Below are positions 1-7,208 of a stretch of 33,278 nucleotides of DNA, one piece after another; the stretch's first letter is position 1, and each line of letters begins with the position of its first letter. The translations under genes were made by a program, and so were the position numbers. The DNA is from Pseudomonadota bacterium. Lineage in GTDB: Bacteria; Pseudomonadota; Gammaproteobacteria; Burkholderiales; JABEVD01. The stretch is taken from NCBI GenBank assembly GCA_021802655.1, contig JAJZRP010000020.1, positions 1 to 33,278 of the forward strand, read 5' to 3'. A model generated the notes under the pieces. It did no database searches. It saw only the letters and a program-made list of their open reading frames with translations, and had not been told where the DNA came from.

Positions 1-1817
1 AGGCTCATGCAATAGGTATGGATGCCGCTGCGCCGCGCCTCCTCCACCGCCTTCTTCGCGTCATGGCGCAGGTAATGCGAATCGCGCACGTCGACATCGG
101 CAGGTTCCCCGTCGGTGATCACCATCATGAGTTTCTTGCCGGATTTCTGCATGTCCAGGTAATGGGTCGCATGGCGTATCGCTGCCCCCATGCGGGTGGA
201 AAGCTGCCCGGTCATTCCGGCCAGTTTTGCCCTGGATAGATCGTTGTAGGGCTGGCCGAAATCCTTGAGCCGGAAATATTCGACATGGTGCCGGCTGTCC
301 GAGCAGAAACCATGGATGGCGAACGGATCGCCGACTTTCTCGATGGCATCCGCCAGCAGAACGCAGGCCTCCCGGGTGAGCTGCAGCACGGTATGCTCCT
401 GCCCCTGGACCCTCCCGTTCGTCGACTTGGAAAGATCCAGAAGCACCATCACCGAAATGTCCCGGGTCTTCCTGACCGAACTCATCATGATCCGGCTGTC
501 GGGCGGAATGCCCAGCTTGATGTCGATCTGGGCGCGGATGGCGGCATTGATGTCGATTTCGTCGCCCTCCTCGAGTTTCCTGATGCGCTGCACGCCTTCC
601 GGCTGGATGGCATCGAGCAGAATTTTCATGCGGGAAATGAGATGCCTGTTTCGGGCGATGATGTCTTCGATGATCTTCAGGTCGCCCTCCCTGGCCCGTT
701 TTTCCAGAACCAGAACCCATGACGGACGCTCGATCTGTGCCCGGTAGTCCCATTCGGCATAATGAAAGGGGGCGGAGACAGACTCCCTGCTTTCCTGTTC
801 GCTGATGTTGCCGAAATCCAGCTTGAAATTGAATATGGCTGCCAGAACCGATGATTTCTTGGCAGCTTCTCCTTCCGCTCCGTCGGCCACAGTATTGGTC
901 ATCCCGAATAGACTGGCGTACTTGAGCACTTTCTTTCGGGTATTTCGTCCGGCATTGATCGCCTTGCTGAAATCGAACTTTTTGGACTCCCATAGATGGC
1001 GGTTGTCGTCACGGTAGGGAATATTCAGCAAATCCTCATGAAGCCTGAAAGGAATATTTTTTTCCCTGAAAGAATGCGCAAGGATCACGCCGATCTCACG
1101 GGAAATCAGGTTATTCTCCAAATCGTCCACTGCATTGAAAAGCGCCCGCCCCTGCACAACCCAGGGATCCGTGTCCGGATAGGTTTCGTCCAGCAGCGCA
1201 CGAGCGAGGCGGCTGAGGTAATCGCCTGCAGTTCCCGCCTGCCCTGGGGTAGCCGTATGCAGTTTTGCCCAGGTCCGTTTCAGGCCGGGAAATTTGCGTA
1301 TTGCCAATGTTTCAACGCGAGCATCCTCGATGACGGAAATCACCGCAATCTGCCAGTTGTCGAGCGATCCCTGGGAAAAAGAACCCCTGGAAAAAACGAT
1401 GTGGGAAGCGGCATGAGCTGCAGCCGCACGATAAACCAGGCTGGCGGGAATCTCTCCGAAATCCTCATAGGCATCCGGTAACCAGATGATGCCATTTACA
1501 ACGGAGGGCCTGAAGCCGTCGCGGTTCTCATAATCGCGGCCGCTGGCCGCGGTAGTGAGTTCCCGTGCCCACAAGGCCCGCAGATACAGGTTGATGCGGC
1601 GCTGCACGTCAGTGAAGGCAATGCCCCTTCGTTCCTTGTGCAATACGCCTGGCGCCTTCTTTTCCAGGCCGAAACGTTTGAGCAGTAACCGCGCGATGCG
1701 GTTGAGGTTGTGGACGCTCACGCCCGCTCTCTTTTCGCTCAGCAAGAAATCATCAGTGCAACGCCCCGCATTGCACCTGAACACGGGTTTTCTCCATCCG
1801 GTACCGGCTATTGACAT
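1..1817 (-). CDS. NorD/CbbO-family VWA-domain protein, partial (C-terminus runs off the left edge)
   Basis: Manual minus-strand translation from ATG at 1817 (MSIAGTGWRKPVF...) is open to the window edge. It contains a MIDAS-like motif VMVLLDLSKSTNERVQG and the C-terminal VWA stretch MMVITDGEPADVDVRDSHYLRHDAKKAVEEAR, typical of NorD/CbbO. It is absent from the ORF track because no stop lies in the window. Start is 4 bp past the stop of the upstream FeS gene. Confidence 0.8.
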   Translation of the reverse strand, partial: MSIAGTGWRKPVFRCNAGRCTDDFLLSEKRAGVSVHNLNRIARLLLKRFGLEKKAPGVLHKERRGIAFTDVQRRINLYLRALWARELTTAASGRDYENRDGFRPSVVNGIIWLPDAYEDFGEIPASLVYRAAAAHAASHIVFSRGSFSQGSLDNWQIAVISVIEDARVETLAIRKFPGLKRTWAKLHTATPGQAGTAGDYLSRLARALLDETYPDTDPWVVQGRALFNAVDDLENNLISREIGVILAHSFREKNIPFRLHEDLLNIPYRDDNRHLWESKKFDFSKAINAGRNTRKKVLKYASLFGMTNTVADGAEGEAAKKSSVLAAIFNFKLDFGNISEQESRESVSAPFHYAEWDYRAQIERPSWVLVLEKRAREGDLKIIEDIIARNRHLISRMKILLDAIQPEGVQRIRKLEEGDEIDINAAIRAQIDIKLGIPPDSRIMMSSVRKTRDISVMVLLDLSKSTNGRVQGQEHTVLQLTREACVLLADAIEKVGDPFAIHGFCSDSRHHVEYFRLKDFGQPYNDLSRAKLAGMTGQLSTRMGAAIRHATHYLDMQKSGKKLMMVITDGEPADVDVRDSHYLRHDAKKAVEEARRSGIHTYCMS

Positions 1818-1820
1818 CGT

Positions 1821-3053
1821 TCATGGCTGTTCCTCGATAGGTGGTTTGGATGACGGCAACGTCACGTTCGAGCCCAACGCCTGCGCATGCGCAGTATTGC
1901 TTTGAACGCATTGCCGCCATGAGTCGGCGAGAACATTAAGCGGATCCTGCTGCAGGGAACAGGCGCATTTGCAGGCTGCCGCACGATAGCATCCTGCGAT
2001 ATTCTTGCCATTGCAGGTTAATTGCAGCGGCGCGCACTGACTGTTGCAGATATGGGCGACTCTCTGGATCTTTTGCTGCTCCAGCAGCAGCTTTTTCTGG
2101 TCTACCGATTTTTGCGTGACGATCCCCCATGCCATCATGGCGCATCCCAGCAGGAACAAAGCGCCTACCAGCCAATTGAATCCTGAAAAAACCTTGCCGA
2201 GCTTTCTGCGCCAGGTCGTTCCACTTTCGCTTTCGCCGATTTCGAACTTCAGCAACCCCCTTGTTGCGGATTTCGCATGCAGGCGGTCGCATGCGTCGAT
2301 GCATTCTCCGCAATCGATGCAGGCATCGTATATCTTGATGTCGGTCGGCTGGATGCCGGTAATGCAGCTTGTTGCGCAGTAATTGCATTTGGTGCAATCG
2401 GACGAGCGCGAAGCATCATAGGTTACATGGAGTGCATCCCGGCTCTTGAACAGCCTCTGCCCGACACGGTACAGGCAGGCGTAATCGCACAGAAAATAGC
2501 GTATCGAAGCAATGTCTATGAAGATAAGAAAAACCGCAAACAGGTACATGACGAGCATGTTCGTCTGCCGATTTGCCCCTGCAGTGAGAAAGGCCCACAC
2601 ATCGCCAGGAGTATAGAAGAACATGAAGGCGACAAGGGCCAGCATCATCGAGGCAGCCAGAAAGCTTGTGCCGAGAATGAGCCAGTTGATCACCTTGTTT
2701 CTGGAGGCTGCGACAATCATGCCCTCCCCGTCCACCCTGACATCGGCGCGCTTTCCCAGAAGTTTACGGGTCAGGCCGTTCGCCCATTCCGAAAGCAGGT
2801 TCTGCGGGCAGGCCCATCCGCACCAGACAGCGCCTATGGTCATATACGTGATGATGGGAGCGGTAGCGGCCACAAGGGCCAGACCGATCAAGAATGGGAA
2901 ATTCGACCACCAGACCTGGCGCCCCAAGGTAAGGAAGCTCGCGGACGCGAGATCGATCCGGAATAATCCGAGAGCAGGAATCAGGCATAACAGCAACAGC
3001 GTGACCAACTGGGTGGCTTTTCTTTTCCAGTGATATCGTGGCGTATTCATCAT
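1821..3053 (-). CDS. Membrane 4Fe-4S binding protein, FixG/CcoG/NapH-like, with Cys-rich C-terminal tail
   Basis: 410 aa with several TM segments, CGWACPQN and CDYACLYR motifs, and two ferredoxin-type clusters CTKCNYCATSC and CIDCGECIDAC. The C-terminus carries CNSQCAPLQLTCNGKNIAGCYRAAACKCAC. Confidence 0.85.
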   Translation of the reverse strand: MMNTPRYHWKRKATQLVTLLLLCLIPALGLFRIDLASASFLTLGRQVWWSNFPFLIGLALVAATAPIITYMTIGAVWCGWACPQNLLSEWANGLTRKLLGKRADVRVDGEGMIVAASRNKVINWLILGTSFLAASMMLALVAFMFFYTPGDVWAFLTAGANRQTNMLVMYLFAVFLIFIDIASIRYFLCDYACLYRVGQRLFKSRDALHVTYDASRSSDCTKCNYCATSCITGIQPTDIKIYDACIDCGECIDACDRLHAKSATRGLLKFEIGESESGTTWRRKLGKVFSGFNWLVGALFLLGCAMMAWGIVTQKSVDQKKLLLEQQKIQRVAHICNSQCAPLQLTCNGKNIAGCYRAAACKCACSLQQDPLNVLADSWRQCVQSNTAHAQALGSNVTLPSSKPPIEEQP

Positions 3054-3076
3054 TCAAAAATTTACAGCTTTGATTT

Positions 3077-3089
3077 TGTTGCAGCAACA
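3077..3089. promoter_or_regulatory. Perfect 6-1-6 palindrome TGTTGC-A-GCAACA upstream of the FeS protein gene
   Basis: Direct reading; lies 24-36 bp upstream of the ATG at 3053. Confidence 0.3.
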
Positions 3090-3296
3090 GAAACCGAACC
3101 GGGAGAGTTATGAATCCGTCCGTCCATCCTTCGTTTCGGGCGAGTTCTCTTTCCGCAGCCATATCGGGCCCAGCCAGGATACAGCCGCAAAATCGGTCTA
3201 TACTAATATCACTTGAAAAGAAATGGAACAAGTTTGCGGAAATAGTCGGCTTCGCCGCTGCTCAGTTCATCCAAAAACAATCGACAGGGAAAAAGC

Positions 3297-3461
3297 ATGG
3301 GAACAGCACTGCGTTCACGGGCTTTATCGGAACTTCCCTGCTGCAAGGCAGTGGTACGAAAAAGCCCCAGTTGCGAACTTGTGGCGTTCGCCCGCGAACC
3401 CGACGAAATGGAGCTGCTGGCGGAATACGGCGACGATCCTGTCGCCGTTGTGCCAATTTAG
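3297..3461 (+). CDS. Candidate small protein, 54 aa, unknown function
   Basis: MGTALRSRALSELPCCKAVVRKSPSCELVAFAREPDEMELLAEYGDDPVAVVPI*. An AGGGA Shine-Dalgarno-like sequence lies just upstream. Below the 60-aa cutoff of the ORF track. Confidence 0.4.
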   Translation: MGTALRSRALSELPCCKAVVRKSPSCELVAFAREPDEMELLAEYGDDPVAVVPI

Positions 3462-3480
3462 GGCCTGTTAACAGGCCCTA
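3459..3480. repeat. 22-bp perfect palindrome TAGGGCCTGTTAACAGGCCCTA (possible terminator stem or protein-binding site)
   Basis: Direct reading; 11-bp arms with no spacer, overlapping the stop codon of the 54-aa ORF, 17 bp beyond the tRNA-Leu 3' end. No clear U-tract on either strand. Confidence 0.7.
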
Positions 3481-3497
3481 CCCGCGAAACATTTACA

Positions 3498-3586
3498 TGG
3501 TGCCCGGAACCGGACTCGAACCGGTAAGAAAGTTTCCTTTCGGCGGATTTTAAGTCCGCTGTGTTTACCAATTTCACCACCCGGGC
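3498..3586 (-). tRNA. tRNA-Leu (anticodon TAA), CCA encoded
   Basis: Minus strand GCCCGGGTGGTGAAATTGGTAAACACAGCGGACTTAAAATCCGCCG...GGTTCGAGTCCGGTTCCGGGCACCA. Anticodon stem GCGGA/TCCGC with loop CTTAAAA, plus a long variable arm. Confidence 0.95.
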
Positions 3587-3598
3587 GGGAATTCCAAA

Positions 3599-3672
3599 TG
3601 GAGGCGGGGGTCGGAATCGAACCGGCGTCCACGGCTTTGCAGGCCGCTGCATAACCACTCTGCCACCCCGCC
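3599..3672 (-). tRNA. tRNA-Cys (anticodon GCA), CCA encoded
   Basis: Minus strand GGCGGGGTGGCAGAGTGGTTATGCAGCGGCCTGCAAAGCCGTGGACGCCGGTTCGATTCCGACCCCCGCCTCCA; anticodon loop CTGCAAA. Confidence 0.95.
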
Positions 3673-3699
3673 ATGCGACTACTGAGGCTTCCCTCAATT

Positions 3700-3724
3700 A
3701 AAAAGGGAAAGCGAACGCTTTCCC
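3700..3724 (-). terminator. Rho-independent terminator-like hairpin upstream of tRNA-Cys
   Basis: Minus strand GGGAAAGCG-TT-CGCTTTCCC-TTTTT: perfect 9-bp stem and 5 T's. Confidence 0.7.
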
Positions 3725-3741
3725 GTATTCGGCAAGGCAGG

Positions 3742-3770
3742 ATTCTAACATCTACGCGCCTCGCATACAA
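3742..3770 (-). promoter_or_regulatory. Sigma70-like promoter TTGTAT-17-TAGAAT between tRNA-Gly and tRNA-Cys
   Basis: Minus strand -35 at 3770-3765, -10 at 3747-3742, 17-bp spacer. Confidence 0.55.
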
Positions 3771-3950
3771 TCGCTTTCGCGGTTTCAGCGCCGCAGCATC
3801 CAAACATCATCGCATGAATCATAACGGATGCGGCCGAAAATATCATCGCCTCTACAAGAAAAACCGGCATCGAAGCTTCGACAACCGGATCTACCTTGAC
3901 TCGCCGGCGGGATGTCGATCGAAACGATTTGAATAAGTGGAAATTCGGAA

Positions 3951-4025
3951 TGGAGCGGGAAACGAGGTTCGAACTCGCGACCCCAACCTTGGCAAGGTTG
4001 TGCTCTACCACTGAGCTATTCCCGC
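3951..4025 (-). tRNA. tRNA-Gly (anticodon GCC), CCA encoded
   Basis: Minus strand GCGGGAATAGCTCAGTGGTAGAGCACAACCTTGCCAAGGTTGGGGTCGCGAGTTCGAACCTCGTTTCCCGCTCCA. Confidence 0.95.
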
Positions 4026-4039
4026 TTGAGAGAGACGCT

Positions 4040-4067
4040 ATTATAAAGGGGCGCACCCTTTTGTCAA
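4040..4067 (-). promoter_or_regulatory. Consensus sigma70 promoter TTGACA-16-TATAAT for tRNA-Gly; -35 overlaps the pgsA stop codon
   Basis: Minus strand CCTTGACAAAAGGGTGCGCCCCTTTATAATAGCGTC. The pgsA TGA (4066-4064) lies within TTGACA (4067-4062). Confidence 0.8.
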
Positions 4068-4633
4068 GGCTCCGTCGCTCCGGGTACTGCCATCTTCAGA
4101 TAGTAGGCCATGGAAACCAGGGTGAGAATGGCAGCCAGATAAATCAGCCAGGTGCCGACCCAGAAAGAGTCCAGGCCCATCACGCTGCCGTCGTAGAGCA
4201 GCATGAGAATCGCCACCATCTGGGATGCCGTCTTGACCTTGCCTATGAAGGAGACCGCGACGCTGCTGCTCTCGCCGATCTTCGCCATCCATTCGCGCAG
4301 CGCAGAGATTGCAATTTCGCGGCCTATGATGATGAAGGAAACCAGATCGTTCACGCGCCCGAGCTTCACCAACACGATGAGGGCTGCGGCGACCATCAGC
4401 TTGTCGGCGACAGGATCGAGAAAGGCGCCGAAGGCGGAAGTCTGCTCAAGCGCCCGTGCAAGGTAGCCGTCAAGCCAGTCGGTGATCGCAGCGAACAAAA
4501 AAATCAGCGCCGAGAAGAGGTTCTTGTTTTCCGCGGAAATCCAGGTGTCAGGAAAATAGAACATGCCGACGAAAAGAGGAATCAGGAGTATTCTGAGCCA
4601 AGTCAGCAGATTGGGAATGGTATAGGGCATCAA
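4064..4633 (-). CDS. pgsA: CDP-diacylglycerol--glycerol-3-phosphate 3-phosphatidyltransferase
   Basis: 189 aa. MPYTIPNLLTWLRILLIPLFVG and CDP-alcohol phosphatidyltransferase motif DWLDGYLARALEQTSAFGAFLDPVADK; uvrC-pgsA-tRNA-Gly synteny. Confidence 0.95.
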   Translation of the reverse strand: MMPYTIPNLLTWLRILLIPLFVGMFYFPDTWISAENKNLFSALIFLFAAITDWLDGYLARALEQTSAFGAFLDPVADKLMVAAALIVLVKLGRVNDLVSFIIIGREIAISALREWMAKIGESSSVAVSFIGKVKTASQMVAILMLLYDGSVMGLDSFWVGTWLIYLAAILTLVSMAYYLKMAVPGATEP

Positions 4634-6396
4634 TGCAAATGTCGGTATATTTTCTCTGCAAGCGCACGGCTGATCCCGTCCGTCTGCTCCAGTTCTTCTA
4701 CGCTTGCGGCAAGCACGCCCTTGAGTCCCCCGAAACGTGTCAGAAGGCGCTGCCTTCTCTTTCCGCCTATCCCCTCGATTTCCTCGAGCCTGGATGCGGT
4801 CCTGGCCTGTCCTCTTTTGGCGCGATGCCCGGAAATCGCAAATCGGTGTGCTTCGTCCCTGATTGTCTGGATGAGCAGAAGTCCGGGGTTATCGCGTTCC
4901 AATTGTAACGGTTTTTCAGCTCCCAAGAAAATCAGCCTGTCGTTTTCCGCACGCCTCCCCTCCCCCTTCGCCACCCCGATCATGCTCACCCCGGCGATGC
5001 CGAGCTCATGGAGCGTTTCACTGGCAGCTTTCAATTGCCCCTTTCCGCCGTCTATCAGGATGAGATCGGGCAACAGCCCTTCCCCTTTCCCGTAGCGCTT
5101 CTCGAGCGCAATGCGCATCGCCCCGTAATCGTCCCCGGGTATGCCTGCGATATTGTAGCGACGGTATTCCCCCTTCTGCATGGCGAACCTGTCGTAGACC
5201 ACGCAGGAAGCGATCGTCGCCTCCCCTTGAGTGTGGCTGATGTCGAAACATTCGATCCGTCCGGGTGCCCCCTCCAGACGCAGCGCCTCCCTCAGCGCTT
5301 CCAGCCTCGCCTCCTGGCCGAGCTTCTCGCCGAGCATCCGGCCCAATGCAAGCCTGGCATTCTCGATCGCCATATCCAGCCAGACGCGCTTCTCCCCGAC
5401 GGGGTCCGTGATGAACTGCACCTTTCTTCCCAGTTGTTCGGCGAGCAGCCCGACTTTTCCGTTCAGGATGATCTGCGAGGGAACCGGAAAAGACAGGTAA
5501 TGCTGGGAGAGGAAGGCTTCGAGCACGTCCGGAATTTCATATCCCTGCGCATTTTGCGGAAAGAAGCTCCTGTCTCCGAGATGATGCCCTCCCCTGATCA
5601 TCGCAAGATTAACGCAGATCGCATCCCCGCTGGAAGCGCATACCACGACATCGGCATCCACCGCATGGCCGCTCAGGACATACTGCTTTTCCTGGACGCG
5701 CCGCAGCGACTGCATCTGGTCACGGTAGAGCGCAGCCTGCTCGAAATCCAGTTTTTCCGCGGCCGCATTCATCTTGGCCGCGATGTCCTGCAGCAGTTCG
5801 TTCTGCCTGCCGTTCAGGAAGGCGCTCGCCGCCTTCACGTCTTCCGCATAGGATTCGTTCGACACCAGGCCCACGCAAGGCCCGCTGCAGCGACGGATCT
5901 GGTGGAGCAGGCAGGGACGCGAGCGGTTGGCGAAAACGCTGTCCTCGCAGGTTCTCAGGCGGAATATCTTCTGCAAAAGATGGATGGATTCCTTTGCCGC
6001 GCCCGCATTCGGGAAGGGTCCGAAAAACCGGCTCCTGCGGTCGAGCGCCCCCCGGTAATAGGCAAGACGGGGAAATTCGTGTCCGCTCAACTGAATATAG
6101 GGATAGGATTTGTCGTCTCTGAACAATATATTGTAGCGTGGGCTTAGCGACTTGATGAGGTTGTTCTCGAGGATCAGGGCCTCCGCTTCGGTGCGCGTCA
6201 CGGTGGTTTCGATCGATGCGATTTGCGACACCATCAGCCTGATGCGCGGAGAATGGTCTGTCTTCTGGAAATAGGAACTCACGCGCTTCTTGAGTTCGCG
6301 CGCCTTGCCGACATAGATCACCGTCCCTGCGGCATCGATCATGCGGTAGACTCCGGGCTGCATGGGGAGCCCGGCGGCATAAGCCTTCAGGTCCAC
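4630..6396 (-). CDS. uvrC: Excinuclease ABC subunit C
   Basis: GIY-YIG N-terminus (GVYRMIDAAGTVIYVGKARELKKRVSSYFQ) and C-terminal HhH. Probable GTG start at 6396 (VDLKAYAAGLP) overlaps the tautomerase stop, with AGGAGG upstream. The ORF track extends to 6435. Confidence 0.95.
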   Translation of the reverse strand: MDLKAYAAGLPMQPGVYRMIDAAGTVIYVGKARELKKRVSSYFQKTDHSPRIRLMVSQIASIETTVTRTEAEALILENNLIKSLSPRYNILFRDDKSYPYIQLSGHEFPRLAYYRGALDRRSRFFGPFPNAGAAKESIHLLQKIFRLRTCEDSVFANRSRPCLLHQIRRCSGPCVGLVSNESYAEDVKAASAFLNGRQNELLQDIAAKMNAAAEKLDFEQAALYRDQMQSLRRVQEKQYVLSGHAVDADVVVCASSGDAICVNLAMIRGGHHLGDRSFFPQNAQGYEIPDVLEAFLSQHYLSFPVPSQIILNGKVGLLAEQLGRKVQFITDPVGEKRVWLDMAIENARLALGRMLGEKLGQEARLEALREALRLEGAPGRIECFDISHTQGEATIASCVVYDRFAMQKGEYRRYNIAGIPGDDYGAMRIALEKRYGKGEGLLPDLILIDGGKGQLKAASETLHELGIAGVSMIGVAKGEGRRAENDRLIFLGAEKPLQLERDNPGLLLIQTIRDEAHRFAISGHRAKRGQARTASRLEEIEGIGGKRRQRLLTRFGGLKGVLAASVEELEQTDGISRALAEKIYRHLH

Positions 6397-6584
6397 TAGT
6401 CCTCCTCGTCGAGGAGTTTCCCTGCTATCGCCCAATTGGCGTCCGGCAGCTCGTCAAAGGCAATGTAGGTGTAGGATGCGGGCTTTTGCGCGATGCGCTC
6501 CAGCGTTTCGGTAATTTCTTGCGCGATCTTTTTCTTCTGCTCGCGCGTGAGCGTTCCCGCTATCCTGATGTTGACGTATGGCAT
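6396..6584 (-). CDS. 4-oxalocrotonate tautomerase family protein (62 aa)
   Basis: MPYVNIRIAGTLTREQKKKIAQEITETLERIAQKPASYTYIAFDELPDANWAIAGKLLDEED; Pro after the initiator Met is the family catalytic residue. Confidence 0.85.
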   Translation of the reverse strand: MPYVNIRIAGTLTREQKKKIAQEITETLERIAQKPASYTYIAFDELPDANWAIAGKLLDEED

Positions 6585-7207
6585 GGCTTCCTCCCTTTGC
6601 AAATTGCCTCGAAAACGGCCTCGAACATTTCCCGGGTCAGGCGCCTCGTCTGCGTATTGTAGCGGCTGCAATGATAGCTGTCGTGAAGCCCGAGTCCGCC
6701 AGGCAGATCGTGAATGTTGCCGTGCCCGAACGGATAATCCTTCGCCTTCAGCTTGAGTGCAAAGAGCACGGCATTGTGCGCGATCGTGCCGAGAGCGAGA
6801 ATCGCGCTGCCGTGATCGAGGTCGTCAATTTCCTGCGCCAGATAGGCATTGCATTGCCTGATCTCGGCATTGTCCGGCTTGTTCTGCGGGGGAAGACACT
6901 TCACCGCATTGGTGATCCGGCATCCCTTCAAGACCAGGGCATCCCCCACTTCGGATGCAGCCTGACTGGAAAAGCCGAATTTGTAGAGCGTCTCGTAGAG
7001 CAGTATTCCCGCATGATCCCCTGTGAAGGGGCGCCCGGTCCGGTTCGCCCCGTGCAGGCCGGGCGCAAGCCCCACCACGAGAAGTTCCGGGGAATCATCT
7101 CCGAAAGGTGAAACGGGCTTCGCATGATAACCCGGATGGGATACTTTCACTTCATCGAGAAAATTCGCAAGCCTCGGGCACAGGCGGCAGTTTTCGGAAA
7201 ATTTCAT
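6560..7207 (-). CDS. Uracil-DNA glycosylase superfamily protein (family 5/UDGb-like)
   Basis: CRLCPRL Cys motif, GLAPGLHGANRTGRPFTGDHAG motif, and late NAVKCLPP and GNIHDLPGGLGLHDSYHCSRYN region. Confidence 0.85.
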   Translation of the reverse strand: MKFSENCRLCPRLANFLDEVKVSHPGYHAKPVSPFGDDSPELLVVGLAPGLHGANRTGRPFTGDHAGILLYETLYKFGFSSQAASEVGDALVLKGCRITNAVKCLPPQNKPDNAEIRQCNAYLAQEIDDLDHGSAILALGTIAHNAVLFALKLKAKDYPFGHGNIHDLPGGLGLHDSYHCSRYNTQTRRLTREMFEAVFEAICKGRKPCHTSTSG

Positions 7208-7208
7208 T

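Noticed and set aside
61-993. 310-aa minus-strand ORF at the left edge
   Set aside because: Out of frame with the NorD/CbbO-family gene, which is open in another frame to the window edge and has the recognisable VWA motifs.
3060-3100. Possible FNR/DNR box (TTGAT...) upstream of the FeS gene
   Set aside because: Only one half-site TTGAT is present; the second half ATCAA at proper spacing is missing.
3223-3471. 82-aa plus-strand ORF (MEQVCGNSRLRRC...)
   Set aside because: Overlaps the 54-aa ORF in another frame, without a convincing RBS and with biased Trp/Cys/Arg composition.
3498-4025. Possible CRISPR or repeat array because of similar dyads
   Set aside because: The similarity is explained by tRNA T-arm and acceptor sequences; no regularly spaced repeats.
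3458-4056. ORFs of 79-111 aa across the tRNA cluster on both strands
   Set aside because: They translate through tRNA-Leu, tRNA-Cys and tRNA-Gly genes and lack protein-like composition.
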